Below are positions 44,817 through 53,571 of a stretch of DNA of 64,000 bases, piece by piece. The translations under genes were made by a program, and so were the position numbers. The notes under the pieces are model-generated. The model was given only the letters and a program-made list of their open reading frames with translations, was not told the origin of the DNA and ran no database searches. How positions within the stretch are numbered: the stretch's first letter is position 1; each line of letters opens with the position of its first letter. Source of the DNA: Methylomonas sp. LL1 (GTDB lineage Bacteria; Pseudomonadota; Gammaproteobacteria; Methylococcales; Methylomonadaceae). Location: assembly GCF_015711015.1 (NCBI RefSeq), contig NZ_CP064653.1, positions 2,356,001 to 2,420,000 of the forward strand, written 5' to 3'.

Positions 44817-45706
44817 AGCCTGCCGCACTCGATATCCCGGCACAGCCGGCATAAGTCGTTCAGTTTGCGCCAATCTTCGAGGCCGAAGTCTTGTTTGCCG
44901 GCGAACAGCACCTGGTTGGAGAAATTAAAGAACCAATCCATGGATTCGGTGGCGCCGCGATATTCGGGATGCGCTTGGTAAAATTCGCTCAGCTTGTGTT
45001 TGAATAAGGGCCGGCCGTTCAGGGTATTCAAGGCATGATGAATCACGGCCAAGCCGCGCTCCAGCTCCCGTTCCGACAGCCGCGACAGTTCGCCGGCCGC
45101 GCGCTTGAAGATGCGCCGTTTCGGCCAGGCCGGGAAATAGCCATACAAATAGGCCAGATAGCCGGCCGTGGACAGGGCCAGCGTCAGGCTCGCATAGATT
45201 CCCATCCATTGAGTTTGAGTCGGCAAGGGCATAGGCAAGGCGTCCGGACGCATATAGTTCAGACCGCCCTCGTCCTTTCTGACCGCCAGTTCCTTGATCG
45301 GCGACAAGGTGAAATTCCAGGAAGGCACGGCTTGCTCGACGCGCTTGCCGGCCTGCTTGAATTGCAGGGTAAAGCCGGGGACGACCAGCATCTTGACTTC
45401 GTTGGGGGCGTAGAACACCTGATACACCAAGTCGATGACCGTATCGCCGGTCTCGCCATCGGTCTCGATTGTTACCCGGTTCAGATTCAGCCAGCGATTG
45501 ATTTCGCCTTGTTTTGGAACGCTGTTCGGGTTCAGGCTCATTTCTGTGCGAGTTTCGACGACCACCCGGTGGCGAATTTCATCGCCGATCAGATAACCGA
45601 AAGGACGCGGTGTTTGCAGCTCGAAACGGCTGATGGGCTGGGACGAGAATCCGGAACACGCGCTCAACAAGGCACAAATCAACAAAATAGATAGACGGCT
45701 TTTCAT
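44813..45706 (-). CDS. mxaA: Methanol dehydrogenase accessory protein MxaA
   Basis: A 297-residue protein with a lipobox LSAC (Cys17), a periplasmic beta-rich domain, one membrane helix (about 165-187) and a cytoplasmic helical tail. In other methylotrophs its loss leaves methanol dehydrogenase without calcium. ATGA overlaps join it to mxaS before it and mxaC after it. Confidence 0.88.
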   Translation of the reverse strand: MKSRLSILLICALLSACSGFSSQPISRFELQTPRPFGYLIGDEIRHRVVVETRTEMSLNPNSVPKQGEINRWLNLNRVTIETDGETGDTVIDLVYQVFYAPNEVKMLVVPGFTLQFKQAGKRVEQAVPSWNFTLSPIKELAVRKDEGGLNYMRPDALPMPLPTQTQWMGIYASLTLALSTAGYLAYLYGYFPAWPKRRIFKRAAGELSRLSERELERGLAVIHHALNTLNGRPLFKHKLSEFYQAHPEYRGATESMDWFFNFSNQVLFAGKQDFGLEDWRKLNDLCRLCRDIECGRL

Positions 45707-46542
45707 AAGATATGCCGTTGAAAATATTGCGTCAGCGACTCCGCCCGATAAGCACCGCTCAAAAACATGGGCTCCATGCCGAACGAACGAAAGGTCTGCC
45801 GCAAGGCCGCCCGGCGTTGTTCGAAGTCTTGAATGATGTGTTGCTTCAAATCAGGCCGCATCAGCAAGGTTCTGGCGCGCCGGCTTTCCGCATCCAGGAA
45901 TCTGACCAAGCCCCATTCCGGCAAATCCTGGTATTCGGCCTCGTCCCACCAAACCACGGGCACCACGGCATGAGGAGCCAAGGGTTGCAGGATTTGCCGC
46001 AGCCTGGTCAACGAAAAATGACAATCGGACACCAAGAACAACAAGGATCGCCGCTTGGGCAATAAGGGCGCGATCCGCTCCAGGCTGTCGGCCGTACCAC
46101 TCGCCTTCAGGCCGGTTAAGCGCCGCGACATTTCCCGTACCGGCTCCATGGCAGGTCCGGCCGGCAACAGCCAGCGGTGATCCAGGCTGGGTCCGCAGCC
46201 GATGAAACCGAAAGTATCGCCCAGCTGCAAGGCCGATTGCGCGGCCGACAGCAGGAAATCGGCTAGCATCGGCAATCTGCCTGTCATCGACGCCGATAGG
46301 TCGGCGATCACGGTCACCGATAGTTTGCTGTGCTGTTGAAACACCCGCACCCTATAGCTATTGAAGGGATCGAGCAAACTGGCGCGCAGATCGATACGGC
46401 GCGGATCGGGGCTGGCCAGCAAGGGTTCGTGGCGTTTGAACAACTGACCACTACCGACCATTTGTCCAGGATGAGCGCCGGGAAACACGCTGTAACCCGA
46501 ATGCGCCAACCGGTAATGAAACGATTCGATGGCTTGAGTCAT
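45703..46542 (-). CDS. mxaS: DUF58-family protein MxaS
   Basis: A 279-residue DUF58 protein with a VWA-like fold (VIADLSASM near residue 80), usually paired with a MoxR ATPase. The start MTQAIESFHY at 46542 lies 5 bp after the membrane protein gene; an upstream extension would overlap that gene. In the classical order it directly follows mxaR, from which it is here separated by about 1.8 kb. Confidence 0.88.
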   Translation of the reverse strand: MTQAIESFHYRLAHSGYSVFPGAHPGQMVGSGQLFKRHEPLLASPDPRRIDLRASLLDPFNSYRVRVFQQHSKLSVTVIADLSASMTGRLPMLADFLLSAAQSALQLGDTFGFIGCGPSLDHRWLLPAGPAMEPVREMSRRLTGLKASGTADSLERIAPLLPKRRSLLFLVSDCHFSLTRLRQILQPLAPHAVVPVVWWDEAEYQDLPEWGLVRFLDAESRRARTLLMRPDLKQHIIQDFEQRRAALRQTFRSFGMEPMFLSGAYRAESLTQYFQRHIL

Positions 46543-46546
46543 GGCC

Positions 46547-47179
46547 TTATTGATTGACGACCAGATACAGCACGATGCCGCCAACGCTCAGATAGCCCGG
46601 CGCCAGATATTTGATCGGCGCATTCATCAGCAGGCTGACCACGCCGGAATAGCTTTTGTCGTCGCGGTTATGAATCGATTCGCCCAGCAGCCATAAAAAC
46701 GAATTCACGAAAGCCAGGGCTAAAATCGAAAACAGGCCGACATCGCTGAACAAGAACGACTTATCGGCCAGCAGCGCCATCTTGTCGCTGGTATGCAGAA
46801 AATTGGCGATCAGTATGCCTATCATCAAACCACCCTCGTCGAAGGCGACCAGAAAGAAGGTGTAGCTGAGTCGTCTTAGTTGATTGGCCAGCCACTGCGC
46901 TTGCGGCAGGTGCAGCGACAGATAAATCGCCGGCAGACTGATGCAGAACAGCAGCAGACCGATCACCGCCAATAAAATCCAGAAGTTGTAACCGACCGCG
47001 TCATTGACCGCGTTTGTGTAATAGGCGGCGTAGGCCAATTCGGCCTGTCCGTCCAGCGAAGTGGCGACGAAGGAGCCGATCAGGCCGACACCGGCCCAAG
47101 TGAGGTAGGTTTCGGCGTAGTGGCTTAGGCCGGATTTGGGGATGATTTTTTGGGTTAGTTCTTTGATGGTCATGGGCAT
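46547..47179 (-). CDS. Membrane protein in the mxa cluster
   Basis: A 210-residue protein with five likely membrane helices (about 28-45, 64-86, 100-128, 145-165, 188-207). I do not recognise its family and no known mxa protein of the M. extorquens cluster matches it. Its place between mxaR and mxaS, 4 bp before mxaS, indicates a role in methanol dehydrogenase maturation or in anchoring the VWA complex. Start could also be the Met at 47173. A dispersed repeat lies 10 bp upstream, so its promoter or read-through signal is unclear. Confidence 0.75.
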   Translation of the reverse strand: MPMTIKELTQKIIPKSGLSHYAETYLTWAGVGLIGSFVATSLDGQAELAYAAYYTNAVNDAVGYNFWILLAVIGLLLFCISLPAIYLSLHLPQAQWLANQLRRLSYTFFLVAFDEGGLMIGILIANFLHTSDKMALLADKSFLFSDVGLFSILALAFVNSFLWLLGESIHNRDDKSYSGVVSLLMNAPIKYLAPGYLSVGGIVLYLVVNQ

Positions 47180-47188
47180 CTTATTTAT

Positions 47189-47465
47189 GTGTCGCTATCG
47201 CGACGGATTTTTAGTAGTCGGTTCCCGTACCGACAGACGGGATACTTTTCTTTGCTTGTCCAAAGAAAAGTATCCAAAAGAAAAGACACCCCGATGCCGC
47301 TTTGATCCTGCGCTCCGAAAAGTTTGTCGGGGGTTGCTTGAAGGGGCATCCCAGCCCCTGCAAGCAACGTGCGGCATCCTTGCCGCACCCCTTCGGGCGA
47401 ATCCCGCCAAACATTCCGGTGCTCGGCGCGGCATAAGGGGAATACCACCCAAACCCCCATTCGAC
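47189..47465 (-). repeat. Dispersed structured repeat, copy 2
   Basis: Read on the minus strand this block matches the plus-strand copy at 48008-48274 along nearly all its length: CCCCTTATGCCGCGCCGAGC start, GGGGCTGGGATGCCCC hairpin, GGAGCGCAGGATCAAAGCGG, a CTTTTCTTTTGG / CAAAGAAAAG pair, and the end GTCGCGATAGCGACAC. The two copies are inverted around a 540 bp core. Confidence 0.85.
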
Positions 47466-47570
47466 AATCTCTGGCACCGTGTCAATTGACGCGTTTTTCC
47501 TTTAAAAACAATTAGTTGACAATATTAGGCATGTCGATAAAATTGCCGTTTTATACCAATAGGATTTGAA

Positions 47571-47825
47571 ATGACTACCCTTACATTAGATCGCGACACG
47601 GCTTCAAAACTTTCATCCAAATACTTCATTGAAAACTCACCCCAAAAACCACTTGAAGGAGTTGATTACATAAAAATTGCTAAAAAGGTTCTAAACGAAT
47701 CAGCATCAAAAATCGAGCAAGATATATTGATTCAAGCTGGACTCGAATGGGGTATATATGCAATCGTTGATCTGGAAGAACCGTTAGCGAATCACTTAGC
47801 AGCATCCGACTCACAAAACTTCTAA
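47571..47825 (+). CDS. Small hypothetical protein between inverted repeats
   Basis: An 84-residue ORF, opposite in direction to the mxa genes and AT-richer than its surroundings. It starts MTTLTLDRDTASKLSSKYF, is mostly helical, and ends acidic. No family was recognised, and the ribosome binding site is weak (AGGATTTGAA). Its lone position between two inverted repeat copies suggests an insertion. It could be an antitoxin-sized protein, but no toxin partner is present. Confidence 0.5.
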   Translation: MTTLTLDRDTASKLSSKYFIENSPQKPLEGVDYIKIAKKVLNESASKIEQDILIQAGLEWGIYAIVDLEEPLANHLAASDSQNF

Positions 47826-47856
47826 CCAACCTCTCTCCCCCCAAAATAGTCCCTCT

Positions 47857-47961
47857 GCTAACCAAGCTCCAGCTTGGTTAGCACAACCTTGAAAACTCCA
47901 GTTTTCAAAACATAGGAAGCAGTAGCTTCCAAGATGACGTTCCCAAACTTGAGTTTGGGAA
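47857..47961. repeat. Palindromic repeat array
   Basis: Stacked hairpins GCTAACCAAGC/GCTTGGTTAGC, TTGAAAACT/AGTTTTCAA, GGAAGC/GCTTCC and TTCCCAAACTTGAGTTTGGGAA, of the same style as 26183-26274 and 49866-49964 but with diverged words. Confidence 0.7.
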
Positions 47962-48007
47962 TCAGAAAAGCATGTATCTGCTCTTGCTGACAAACCGTCA
48001 AATCACC

Positions 48008-48274
48008 GGACGGGGTTTATCCCCTTATGCCGCGCCGAGCACCGAGGTGTTTGAACGGATTAGCCCGACAGGGGCGATGCAGGGATGCATCGCGTTGTCT
48101 GCAGGGGCTGGGAAGCCCCTTCAGACAACCCCGTTCAAACACCTCGGAGCGCAGAATCAAAGCGGCATCGGGGCCGCCTTTTCTTTGGATACTTTCTTTT
48201 GGCGGAGCAAAAGAAAGTATCCCGCTCGCCGGTGCGGGAACCGGCATTAAAACAACCCGTCGCGATAGCGACAC
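48008..48274 (+). repeat. Dispersed structured repeat, copy 3
   Basis: Plus-strand copy of the repeat at 47189-47465. It carries hairpins around AGGGGCTGGGAAGCCCCTT and a nested pair GTTTGAACGG / CCGTTCAAAC, the CTTTTGG / CAAAAG stem, and the terminal palindrome GTCGCGATAGCGAC. It ends 94 bp from the mxaR stop. Confidence 0.85.
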
Positions 48275-48367
48275 CAAACCGCAAACCTACAATCCATTCA
48301 AAGCCTTCCCCGGAAACGCCTATCGGCTTATTCCGGGCTACACAATCTAAAAGCCCCAACACCACTA

Positions 48368-49393
48368 TTACGGTGCGGCAATATTTTCCAAAATCCCTTT
48401 CACCAAAACCGGCATCAACTCCTCCTTCCGATACCCATACATCGGATTCAAAAATATCCGATGCGCCATCGTCACTTGAAAAACCGCCTGCATGTCTTCC
48501 GGCAACAACATATCCCGGCCCTCCAGCCAAGCCCTAACCTTGGCGGCGCGGATGAAGTAACTCATGCCCCTGGGGCTGGCGCCGGCCTGTATCAATTGCC
48601 CCATCTCGACATCGCCGAGACGGATGCCATATTGCTCCGGTCGGCTGCTGGCTTTCCATAACTCCAGGGCGTAACGGTGCAAGGTCGGGCTGGTTTGGAT
48701 ATTTTGCTGAATCAGCGCCGCCAGTTCGTTGAGCCGGTAATAGGCGATGATGTCGCTGTCTATCCCGGCCACCAAGGTATCGACATCATGAAAGCGCGGA
48801 TCGAACATCAGGGCATCCAGCACGGCGCCTTCTTCCGGGGTATCGATGCTGATTTCCATCATGAAGCGGTCGCGAGCCGCCGCCGGCAGTTCGAAGGTTT
48901 CTTCCTTTTCCACCCGGTTTCGATCGGCGAACACCTGCACATGCGGCATCTGATAATCGCGGTTGAAGGCGCTGACGCTGCGTTCGGCCATCACCCTCAG
49001 CAGTAAGGAATGCACCTGCGGCCGGGCGCGGTTGATTTCGTTGAAGAAAAAGATAGCCAGCTTTTCGCCCTGTTTTAGCAAGGGCCCCGGATCGACGCAC
49101 GGCCGGCCGTCGCTGTTCAAATAGGTGTAATAGACGAGATCGGACGGCATCAGGTCTATGGTGCCTTCGATGCGTTGATATTGACCGCCCAAGCCTTGCG
49201 CCATGGCCCGCAGCAAGGTGGTCTTGCCGACGCCGACCTGGCCTTCCAGCAATACATGGCCGCGGGCGAAGACCGCCAGCAGCAGGTCGCGCACGGCTTG
49301 GCGCTGGCCGATCACGGTGCGGTTGATCTGTTGCTCGAAACGAAGCGCCTTGTCGCGCCAATCGCCGAGTTGATGTTCTGTATTCATGCTCAT
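48368..49393 (-). CDS. mxaR: MoxR-family AAA+ ATPase MxaR
   Basis: A 341-residue MoxR ATPase with Walker A GQVGVGKTT near residue 55, Walker B FFFNEINRA near 115, and sensor and lid regions. MoxR proteins act as chaperones with VWA proteins, here probably MxaS, MxaC and MxaL, in methanol dehydrogenase activation. The start at 49393 follows GGAG at 7 nt. This GGAG is also the 3' arm of a terminator-like hairpin, so translation may be tied to its folding. Confidence 0.92.
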   Translation of the reverse strand: MSMNTEHQLGDWRDKALRFEQQINRTVIGQRQAVRDLLLAVFARGHVLLEGQVGVGKTTLLRAMAQGLGGQYQRIEGTIDLMPSDLVYYTYLNSDGRPCVDPGPLLKQGEKLAIFFFNEINRARPQVHSLLLRVMAERSVSAFNRDYQMPHVQVFADRNRVEKEETFELPAAARDRFMMEISIDTPEEGAVLDALMFDPRFHDVDTLVAGIDSDIIAYYRLNELAALIQQNIQTSPTLHRYALELWKASSRPEQYGIRLGDVEMGQLIQAGASPRGMSYFIRAAKVRAWLEGRDMLLPEDMQAVFQVTMAHRIFLNPMYGYRKEELMPVLVKGILENIAAP

Positions 49394-49424
49394 AAAAAAA
49401 CTCCGGCGCATTGCTTTGCCGGAG
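49394..49424 (-). terminator. Terminator-like hairpin covering the mxaR ribosome binding site
   Basis: Minus-strand CTCCGGC / GCCGGAG with a 10 nt loop followed by seven T and then the mxaR ATG. It has all parts of an intrinsic terminator and would cut most transcripts after mxaI, while its 3' arm holds the GGAG of mxaR. Confidence 0.8.
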
Positions 49425-49556
49425 CAGAGTGGTCTTATCTTGAAGGGGTGGCGTTTGCTGAAAAATCCGTTAGCGCTAACGCCGATAATCCATCAGCACG
49501 GGGAAACCTGCTTATGACCAGGCTTCGCCTTACGAGGCAATGGCCCGTGCTAGCGA

Positions 49557-49838
49557 TTATTGGCCTTCGACGTCGTAAACGAACTTGCCGGTTTTCGCTA
49601 GAACTTCCGTGCGCTTGGCATTACGTTCTTCCATTTCCTTGATCGATTGCGATTGTTTGTTCAACTCGTTGGGATCGTGTTTGGGGTCGTATTTACTGCC
49701 GGCCACTTGTGCGGGATAACCGGGCTTGGGTTCCCAGCAGACGCCGGGTTCCTTGCATTTGGTGCCGTCGTAGGCGTTTGCCGAACCGGACAAACCCAAA
49801 ACAAAAAGTGTTGCGCTCAATATCAATAGTTTCTTCAT
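49557..49838 (-). CDS. mxaI: Methanol dehydrogenase small subunit MxaI
   Basis: The beta subunit of periplasmic methanol dehydrogenase, 93 residues: a signal peptide to SANA (about 22), then YDGTKCKEPGVCWEPKPGYP with the two disulfide Cys, and the Lys/Glu-rich helix that wraps the large subunit. This subunit is found with MxaF, not with the lanthanide XoxF enzymes. Confidence 0.95.
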   Translation of the reverse strand: MKKLLILSATLFVLGLSGSANAYDGTKCKEPGVCWEPKPGYPAQVAGSKYDPKHDPNELNKQSQSIKEMEERNAKRTEVLAKTGKFVYDVEGQ

Positions 49839-49865
49839 GTTGATCTCCTGATAATTTGTGTCCTA

Positions 49866-49964
49866 GTTCCCACGCGCTGCGTGGGAATACAGGGCTTGGC
49901 CGCGCTGCGGCAAAATCGCCACCGCAACGCGGTAAATCGGCGTTCCCACGCGGCGCGTGGGAAC
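49866..49964. repeat. Palindromic repeat array between mxaG and mxaI
   Basis: GTTCCCACGC...GCGTGGGAA, a GCCGC...GCGGC pair, ACCGC...GCGGT and a final GTTCCCACGC...GCGTGGGAAC. It lies in the mxaFJGI transcript and may stabilise parts of it. Confidence 0.75.
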
Positions 49965-49979
49965 GAGTCGACTAAGCAT

Positions 49980-50456
49980 TTATTTCAACCATTCGGCTTT
50001 CTTGGGATCGCCTTTGTAGATGTGCCGGATAAACGCCATGATATGCAGCATGTCGTCGGTACTGAAATTGACGTATTGCGGCCCCATCATGCCGTTGGCA
50101 CCGCCGAACAACAGCTCGAACAAGCCTTGGTCGTTGGCGTTACGCGGATAAGTCCAATAATCGTCCGCCAGGCCGGGGCCGAGTTTGCCTTCGGCCTCGT
50201 GACCATGACAGCCTGAACAGCCGGTCATGTACAGACTTTCGCCTTTTTTAACCGCTTCTTCGTCGCCGTTGTAGGGATTCTTACCGGTTTGCATAAATTG
50301 CTTGAATTTATCGGTATGCCCCCCCTTCTTGGCGAAGCTCAAGTCCAGCACTTCGCCGGTCAAGGCGTGACGCAGGGTAATGTCGGCCTGGGCGGACGAA
50401 GCCGCCGCAAAAGCCAAGGTCACTAGAGCACCCTTGAAAAATGTTTGTAATTTCAT
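49980..50456 (-). CDS. mxaG: Cytochrome cL MxaG
   Basis: The soluble c-type cytochrome that accepts electrons from methanol dehydrogenase, 158 residues. A signal peptide ends near AQA (about 23). One haem site, TGCSGCHGHE, lies near residue 78, and the distal Met is probably one of the Met in NGMMGPQYV. The typical MxaG extended N-terminus is present. It starts 16 bp after mxaJ. Confidence 0.94.
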   Translation of the reverse strand: MKLQTFFKGALVTLAFAAASSAQADITLRHALTGEVLDLSFAKKGGHTDKFKQFMQTGKNPYNGDEEAVKKGESLYMTGCSGCHGHEAEGKLGPGLADDYWTYPRNANDQGLFELLFGGANGMMGPQYVNFSTDDMLHIMAFIRHIYKGDPKKAEWLK

Positions 50457-50472
50457 TGAAAAATAATTCCTG

Positions 50473-51315
50473 TTAGTTCATGGACAAGGCGGTTTCGGGT
50501 TCGTCCAGCAGCGGAATGCCTTCCGCTTCCAGGAGTTCCGCGATCTCGTCCTGTTTATCTCTGATCAATTTGTTCAACTGTTCCAACAAGGCCACCTCGC
50601 CCTTACGCACGCCTATCGCCGTGCTGTAGTGGAAGCCGACTTTCTCGCCGTCGGAACGTTTGTTGTTATCGGGAATCACCGTCATGGTCAGTGGCGTGGC
50701 AGCCGATTTGACGTAACGCGCCGCCGCCGGTCCCCATAACACCGCCACTTCGGCCTTACCCGAAGCGACTTCGTTGACCAGTTTGTCGTTTTCGTATTTG
50801 ACGTACTGGTTGCGCTTGGACTTAAAGCCGGCCAATTCATGCTGGTAATTGAACATATCGTTGTAACGGCCTATGCTCCGCAGCATGGTTTCCGCCGGAG
50901 TGCCGGGCACGAAAGCGATACGTTGAGCTTTCTTCAAGGCTTCGCTATCCCAGTTTTGCAGGTCCAATCCATCCTTTTCCCGGCTGACAAACACGTAGCC
51001 GGAGCGGTAATAAGGCACGGTGGTATACAGCCTCGGATCGCCGTGATCGACGCCCATCACCACGTCGCACAAGCCCTTGTCGACATAGTCGCGGATGAAG
51101 TAACGTGGGTCGGTCCAGCTGACGATTTCCAGCTTGCGCCCCATTTGCTGGGCAATGTACTGCGCCAGCTTATTCTCGAAACCATCGCCGTCCTTGTTGG
51201 AATAAGGCATTTCGTTTTCGGCCGAGCAGACTTTCAGAGTCGCCTGCTCGGCCTGCGCTGATGCCAAACCCAGACCCAAGGCCAGCGCGGTTAATAGGTG
51301 TATTGGTGCTTTCAT
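50473..51315 (-). CDS. mxaJ: Periplasmic binding-protein-like MxaJ
   Basis: A 280-residue family 3 solute-binding-like protein required for methanol dehydrogenase production. The start MKAPIHLLTA at 51315 gives a good signal peptide (cleaved near AQA-EQ); 13 in-frame residues upstream are the translated repeat. The mature part has LKVCSAENEMPYSNKDGDG and DVVMGVDHGDPR, typical of MxaJ. Confidence 0.92.
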   Translation of the reverse strand: MKAPIHLLTALALGLGLASAQAEQATLKVCSAENEMPYSNKDGDGFENKLAQYIAQQMGRKLEIVSWTDPRYFIRDYVDKGLCDVVMGVDHGDPRLYTTVPYYRSGYVFVSREKDGLDLQNWDSEALKKAQRIAFVPGTPAETMLRSIGRYNDMFNYQHELAGFKSKRNQYVKYENDKLVNEVASGKAEVAVLWGPAAARYVKSAATPLTMTVIPDNNKRSDGEKVGFHYSTAIGVRKGEVALLEQLNKLIRDKQDEIAELLEAEGIPLLDEPETALSMN

Positions 51316-51330
51316 GAATTTCGATTCAAC

Positions 51331-51393
51331 GTAGGGTGGGCACGCCGTGCCCACCTGGTGGCGAAAACGGTGGGCACATTGTGCCCACCCTAC
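51331..51393. repeat. GTAGGGTGGGCAC palindrome between mxaF and mxaJ
   Basis: Outer arms GTAGGGTGGGCAC / GTGCCCACCCTAC with an inner GTGCCCACC segment that can pair alternatively. The hairpin follows mxaF closely (19 bp from the stop) and may protect the abundant mxaF mRNA or reduce read-through. Confidence 0.8.
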
Positions 51394-51412
51394 GATTTTA
51401 GGGGCTCTTGCC

Positions 51413-53221
51413 TTACAGCGAGAACACCATCACGCCGCCGCCCATTTGGGTGTAGTGCGCCAATTCCTTGAACGCACCCACCGCGCCCAGACCGGCAGTC
51501 GGATCAGCCAGATCGAATACCAGACCAACGCCGGGCCAGCCGCCGACACCGTAATAAATCGCCACGTATTGCTTGTTGTCGTGCTTATAGGTGATCGGGT
51601 GACCAATGACGCCGGAAGGCAGTTTGAACTTCCACAGCTCTTCGCCGGTTTTGGAATGTCTAGCCTTGATGTAGCCGTCCAGGGTGCCGTAGAACACCAA
51701 GTCGCCGGCGGTAGCAGTGGTACCGCCCCAAACCGCGAATTTTTCCTGAACTTCCCATTCCATCTTGCCGGTAACCGCGTTCATGGCTTTAACCTGGCCC
51801 AGAGTACCTTTAGGCCCCGGATACATGTTCAAAGTTGCGCCGACGAAAAACTGGCCGGCTCGGTAAGGCAGCATGAACGGTTCCCAATCCATGCAGATAT
51901 GGTTGGTGCCCATGAAGAACAGTTTTTTGTTCGGGTCGTAAGACTCGATACCCTGGTTGTGATAACCCATCGCCGACGGACAAATACCTGTGGCTTGGTG
52001 ATCCATGTGTGTGGAATACTCCGGATCGCGGATCGGCAGACCGGTTTTTAGGTCGACTTTCTTGACCCAGTTGACGGTGTCGTCGATTTTGAAGGCGTTA
52101 ACCAAGTTGCCATTCTCACGATTCAGAGTGTAGACCAAGCCGTTACGGTCAGGGTGGGTCAACAATTTGGTCATCTTGCCGTCGACCATTTGCTCGGACA
52201 AGCCCATGTAGTTGACGCCGGCATAGTCCCACTCGTCATGCGGAGTTTTTTGATAGCCGAACTTGGCTTCGCCGGTATTAACGTCGCGGCCCCAGATGGT
52301 CATGGTCCATTTGTTGTCGCCGGGACGCATGGTTTCGTTCCATGGCGCCGGATTGCCGGAACCGTAATACAGCATTTCCAGATCGCTGTCGTAAGCGTAC
52401 CAACCCCAGTTGGTGCCGCCGCCGATTTTCCAGGCATCGCCTTCCCAGGTTTTTAGACCCAGACCGAATTGGCCGTAATGTGGATTGGCGCTGTTAAAGT
52501 CCTTGGACAGTTTGATGTCTTCGTCCGGACCAGTGGCGTAAACCCGCCAGGCTTGCTTGCCGTCCTTGATGTTGTAGGCTGTGGCGTAACCACGCACGCC
52601 CAGCTCGGCACCGGAAGTACCAACGATGACTTTGTCCTTGACCACGAACGGCGCGACGGTCAGCGTCGAGCCCATCGCGATGTCGGAGTTTTCCATTTTC
52701 CACAGCACTTCGCCGGTCTTGGCGTTGATCGCCACCACATGGCCGTCCAGCTGATTCAGGAAAATGGTAGCCGGATAATCCTTGCCGGCCGGCGCATAAG
52801 CCAAGCCGCGGTTGACCACGTCGCAGCAAGCGACCGCGCGAGCCGCCGGATTTTGCTTGGGCTTGAACTGCCACAAAATTTTGTCGGGCTCGTCCAGGTT
52901 GATCGCGAAAACATTGTTCGGATAGGGGGTATGCACATACATGATGCCGTCTACAACCAGCGGCCCGCCTTCATGACCGTTCAACACGCCGGTCGAAAAC
53001 GACCAGGCCACTTTCAGGTTTTTGACGTTGTTGGCGTTGATGTCGATCATTTCACTGAAATGGGTCGAACCGTAATCTTTAGTCTGCATCACCCAGTTGG
53101 TGTTCTGCTTGGCGAGCTGTTCCAGCTCCTTGTTGGCCAGCGCCGGTTGCGTCACGCTCAGGATGCCGCCCGCCACTAAAGCGGCAGCTTTCCCTACTAC
53201 GCGCAAATCGAGTTGTTGCAT
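51413..53221 (-). CDS. mxaF: Calcium-dependent methanol dehydrogenase large subunit MxaF
   Basis: The PQQ-dependent enzyme that oxidises methanol to formaldehyde in the periplasm. The 602 residues include a signal peptide (to about residue 29, PALA), the vicinal disulfide in AVACCDVV near residue 130, tryptophan-docking propeller repeats, and the catalytic Asp in DEWDYAGVN. The Ala two positions after that Asp marks the calcium MxaF type; XoxF-type lanthanide enzymes have Asp there. A strong GGAGGAAACA precedes the ATG. It is first in the operon and divergent from mxaB. Confidence 0.97.
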   Translation of the reverse strand: MQQLDLRVVGKAAALVAGGILSVTQPALANKELEQLAKQNTNWVMQTKDYGSTHFSEMIDINANNVKNLKVAWSFSTGVLNGHEGGPLVVDGIMYVHTPYPNNVFAINLDEPDKILWQFKPKQNPAARAVACCDVVNRGLAYAPAGKDYPATIFLNQLDGHVVAINAKTGEVLWKMENSDIAMGSTLTVAPFVVKDKVIVGTSGAELGVRGYATAYNIKDGKQAWRVYATGPDEDIKLSKDFNSANPHYGQFGLGLKTWEGDAWKIGGGTNWGWYAYDSDLEMLYYGSGNPAPWNETMRPGDNKWTMTIWGRDVNTGEAKFGYQKTPHDEWDYAGVNYMGLSEQMVDGKMTKLLTHPDRNGLVYTLNRENGNLVNAFKIDDTVNWVKKVDLKTGLPIRDPEYSTHMDHQATGICPSAMGYHNQGIESYDPNKKLFFMGTNHICMDWEPFMLPYRAGQFFVGATLNMYPGPKGTLGQVKAMNAVTGKMEWEVQEKFAVWGGTTATAGDLVFYGTLDGYIKARHSKTGEELWKFKLPSGVIGHPITYKHDNKQYVAIYYGVGGWPGVGLVFDLADPTAGLGAVGAFKELAHYTQMGGGVMVFSL

Positions 53222-53246
53222 GTTTCCTCCAGGATTTTTTATCGCT

Positions 53247-53276
53247 TTAATAATGAGGCGTGGCGCCGTGGGTCAA
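53247..53276 (-). promoter_or_regulatory. Candidate mxaF promoter
   Basis: Minus-strand TTGACC, 18 nt spacer, TATTAA, 26 bp before the mxaF ATG. The match is modest and the gap to mxaB is 350 bp, so the main start could lie further upstream. Confidence 0.3.
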
Positions 53277-53571
53277 AGGAAGTTGTTTAAAAACAGCTTT
53301 GTTGATCAAACCACATCACAAGTTATCGACCCACCGGCCACGCTGGTGCAAATCTTATAGAAACCGCGCCGGTCACCGTTACGGAAGAATCCATAAAACC
53401 AACGGGAATTCAACGAAAAAACACCTGGAAAAATTCCCATGCTAAAACCCGCGATTCGCAGCGATAAACAGGAAAAGCTCCCATGGTTTAACCCGAGAAA
53501 AATAGGCAAGATGGGGCAGGTAAAAAACCTAAAAATTTGATCCCATACTTATTACAAGAGGAAACTATCGA

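Noticed and set aside
47195..47485. Several ORFs of 80-110 codons inside the dispersed repeat
   Set aside because: All three frames stay open in each copy and the encoded peptides have no domain; the palindromic structure explains them.
51413..53221. XoxF-type lanthanide methanol dehydrogenase
   Set aside because: The catalytic region reads DEWDYAGVN, with Ala where lanthanide enzymes have Asp, and mxaI, mxaG and the calcium-insertion genes are present.
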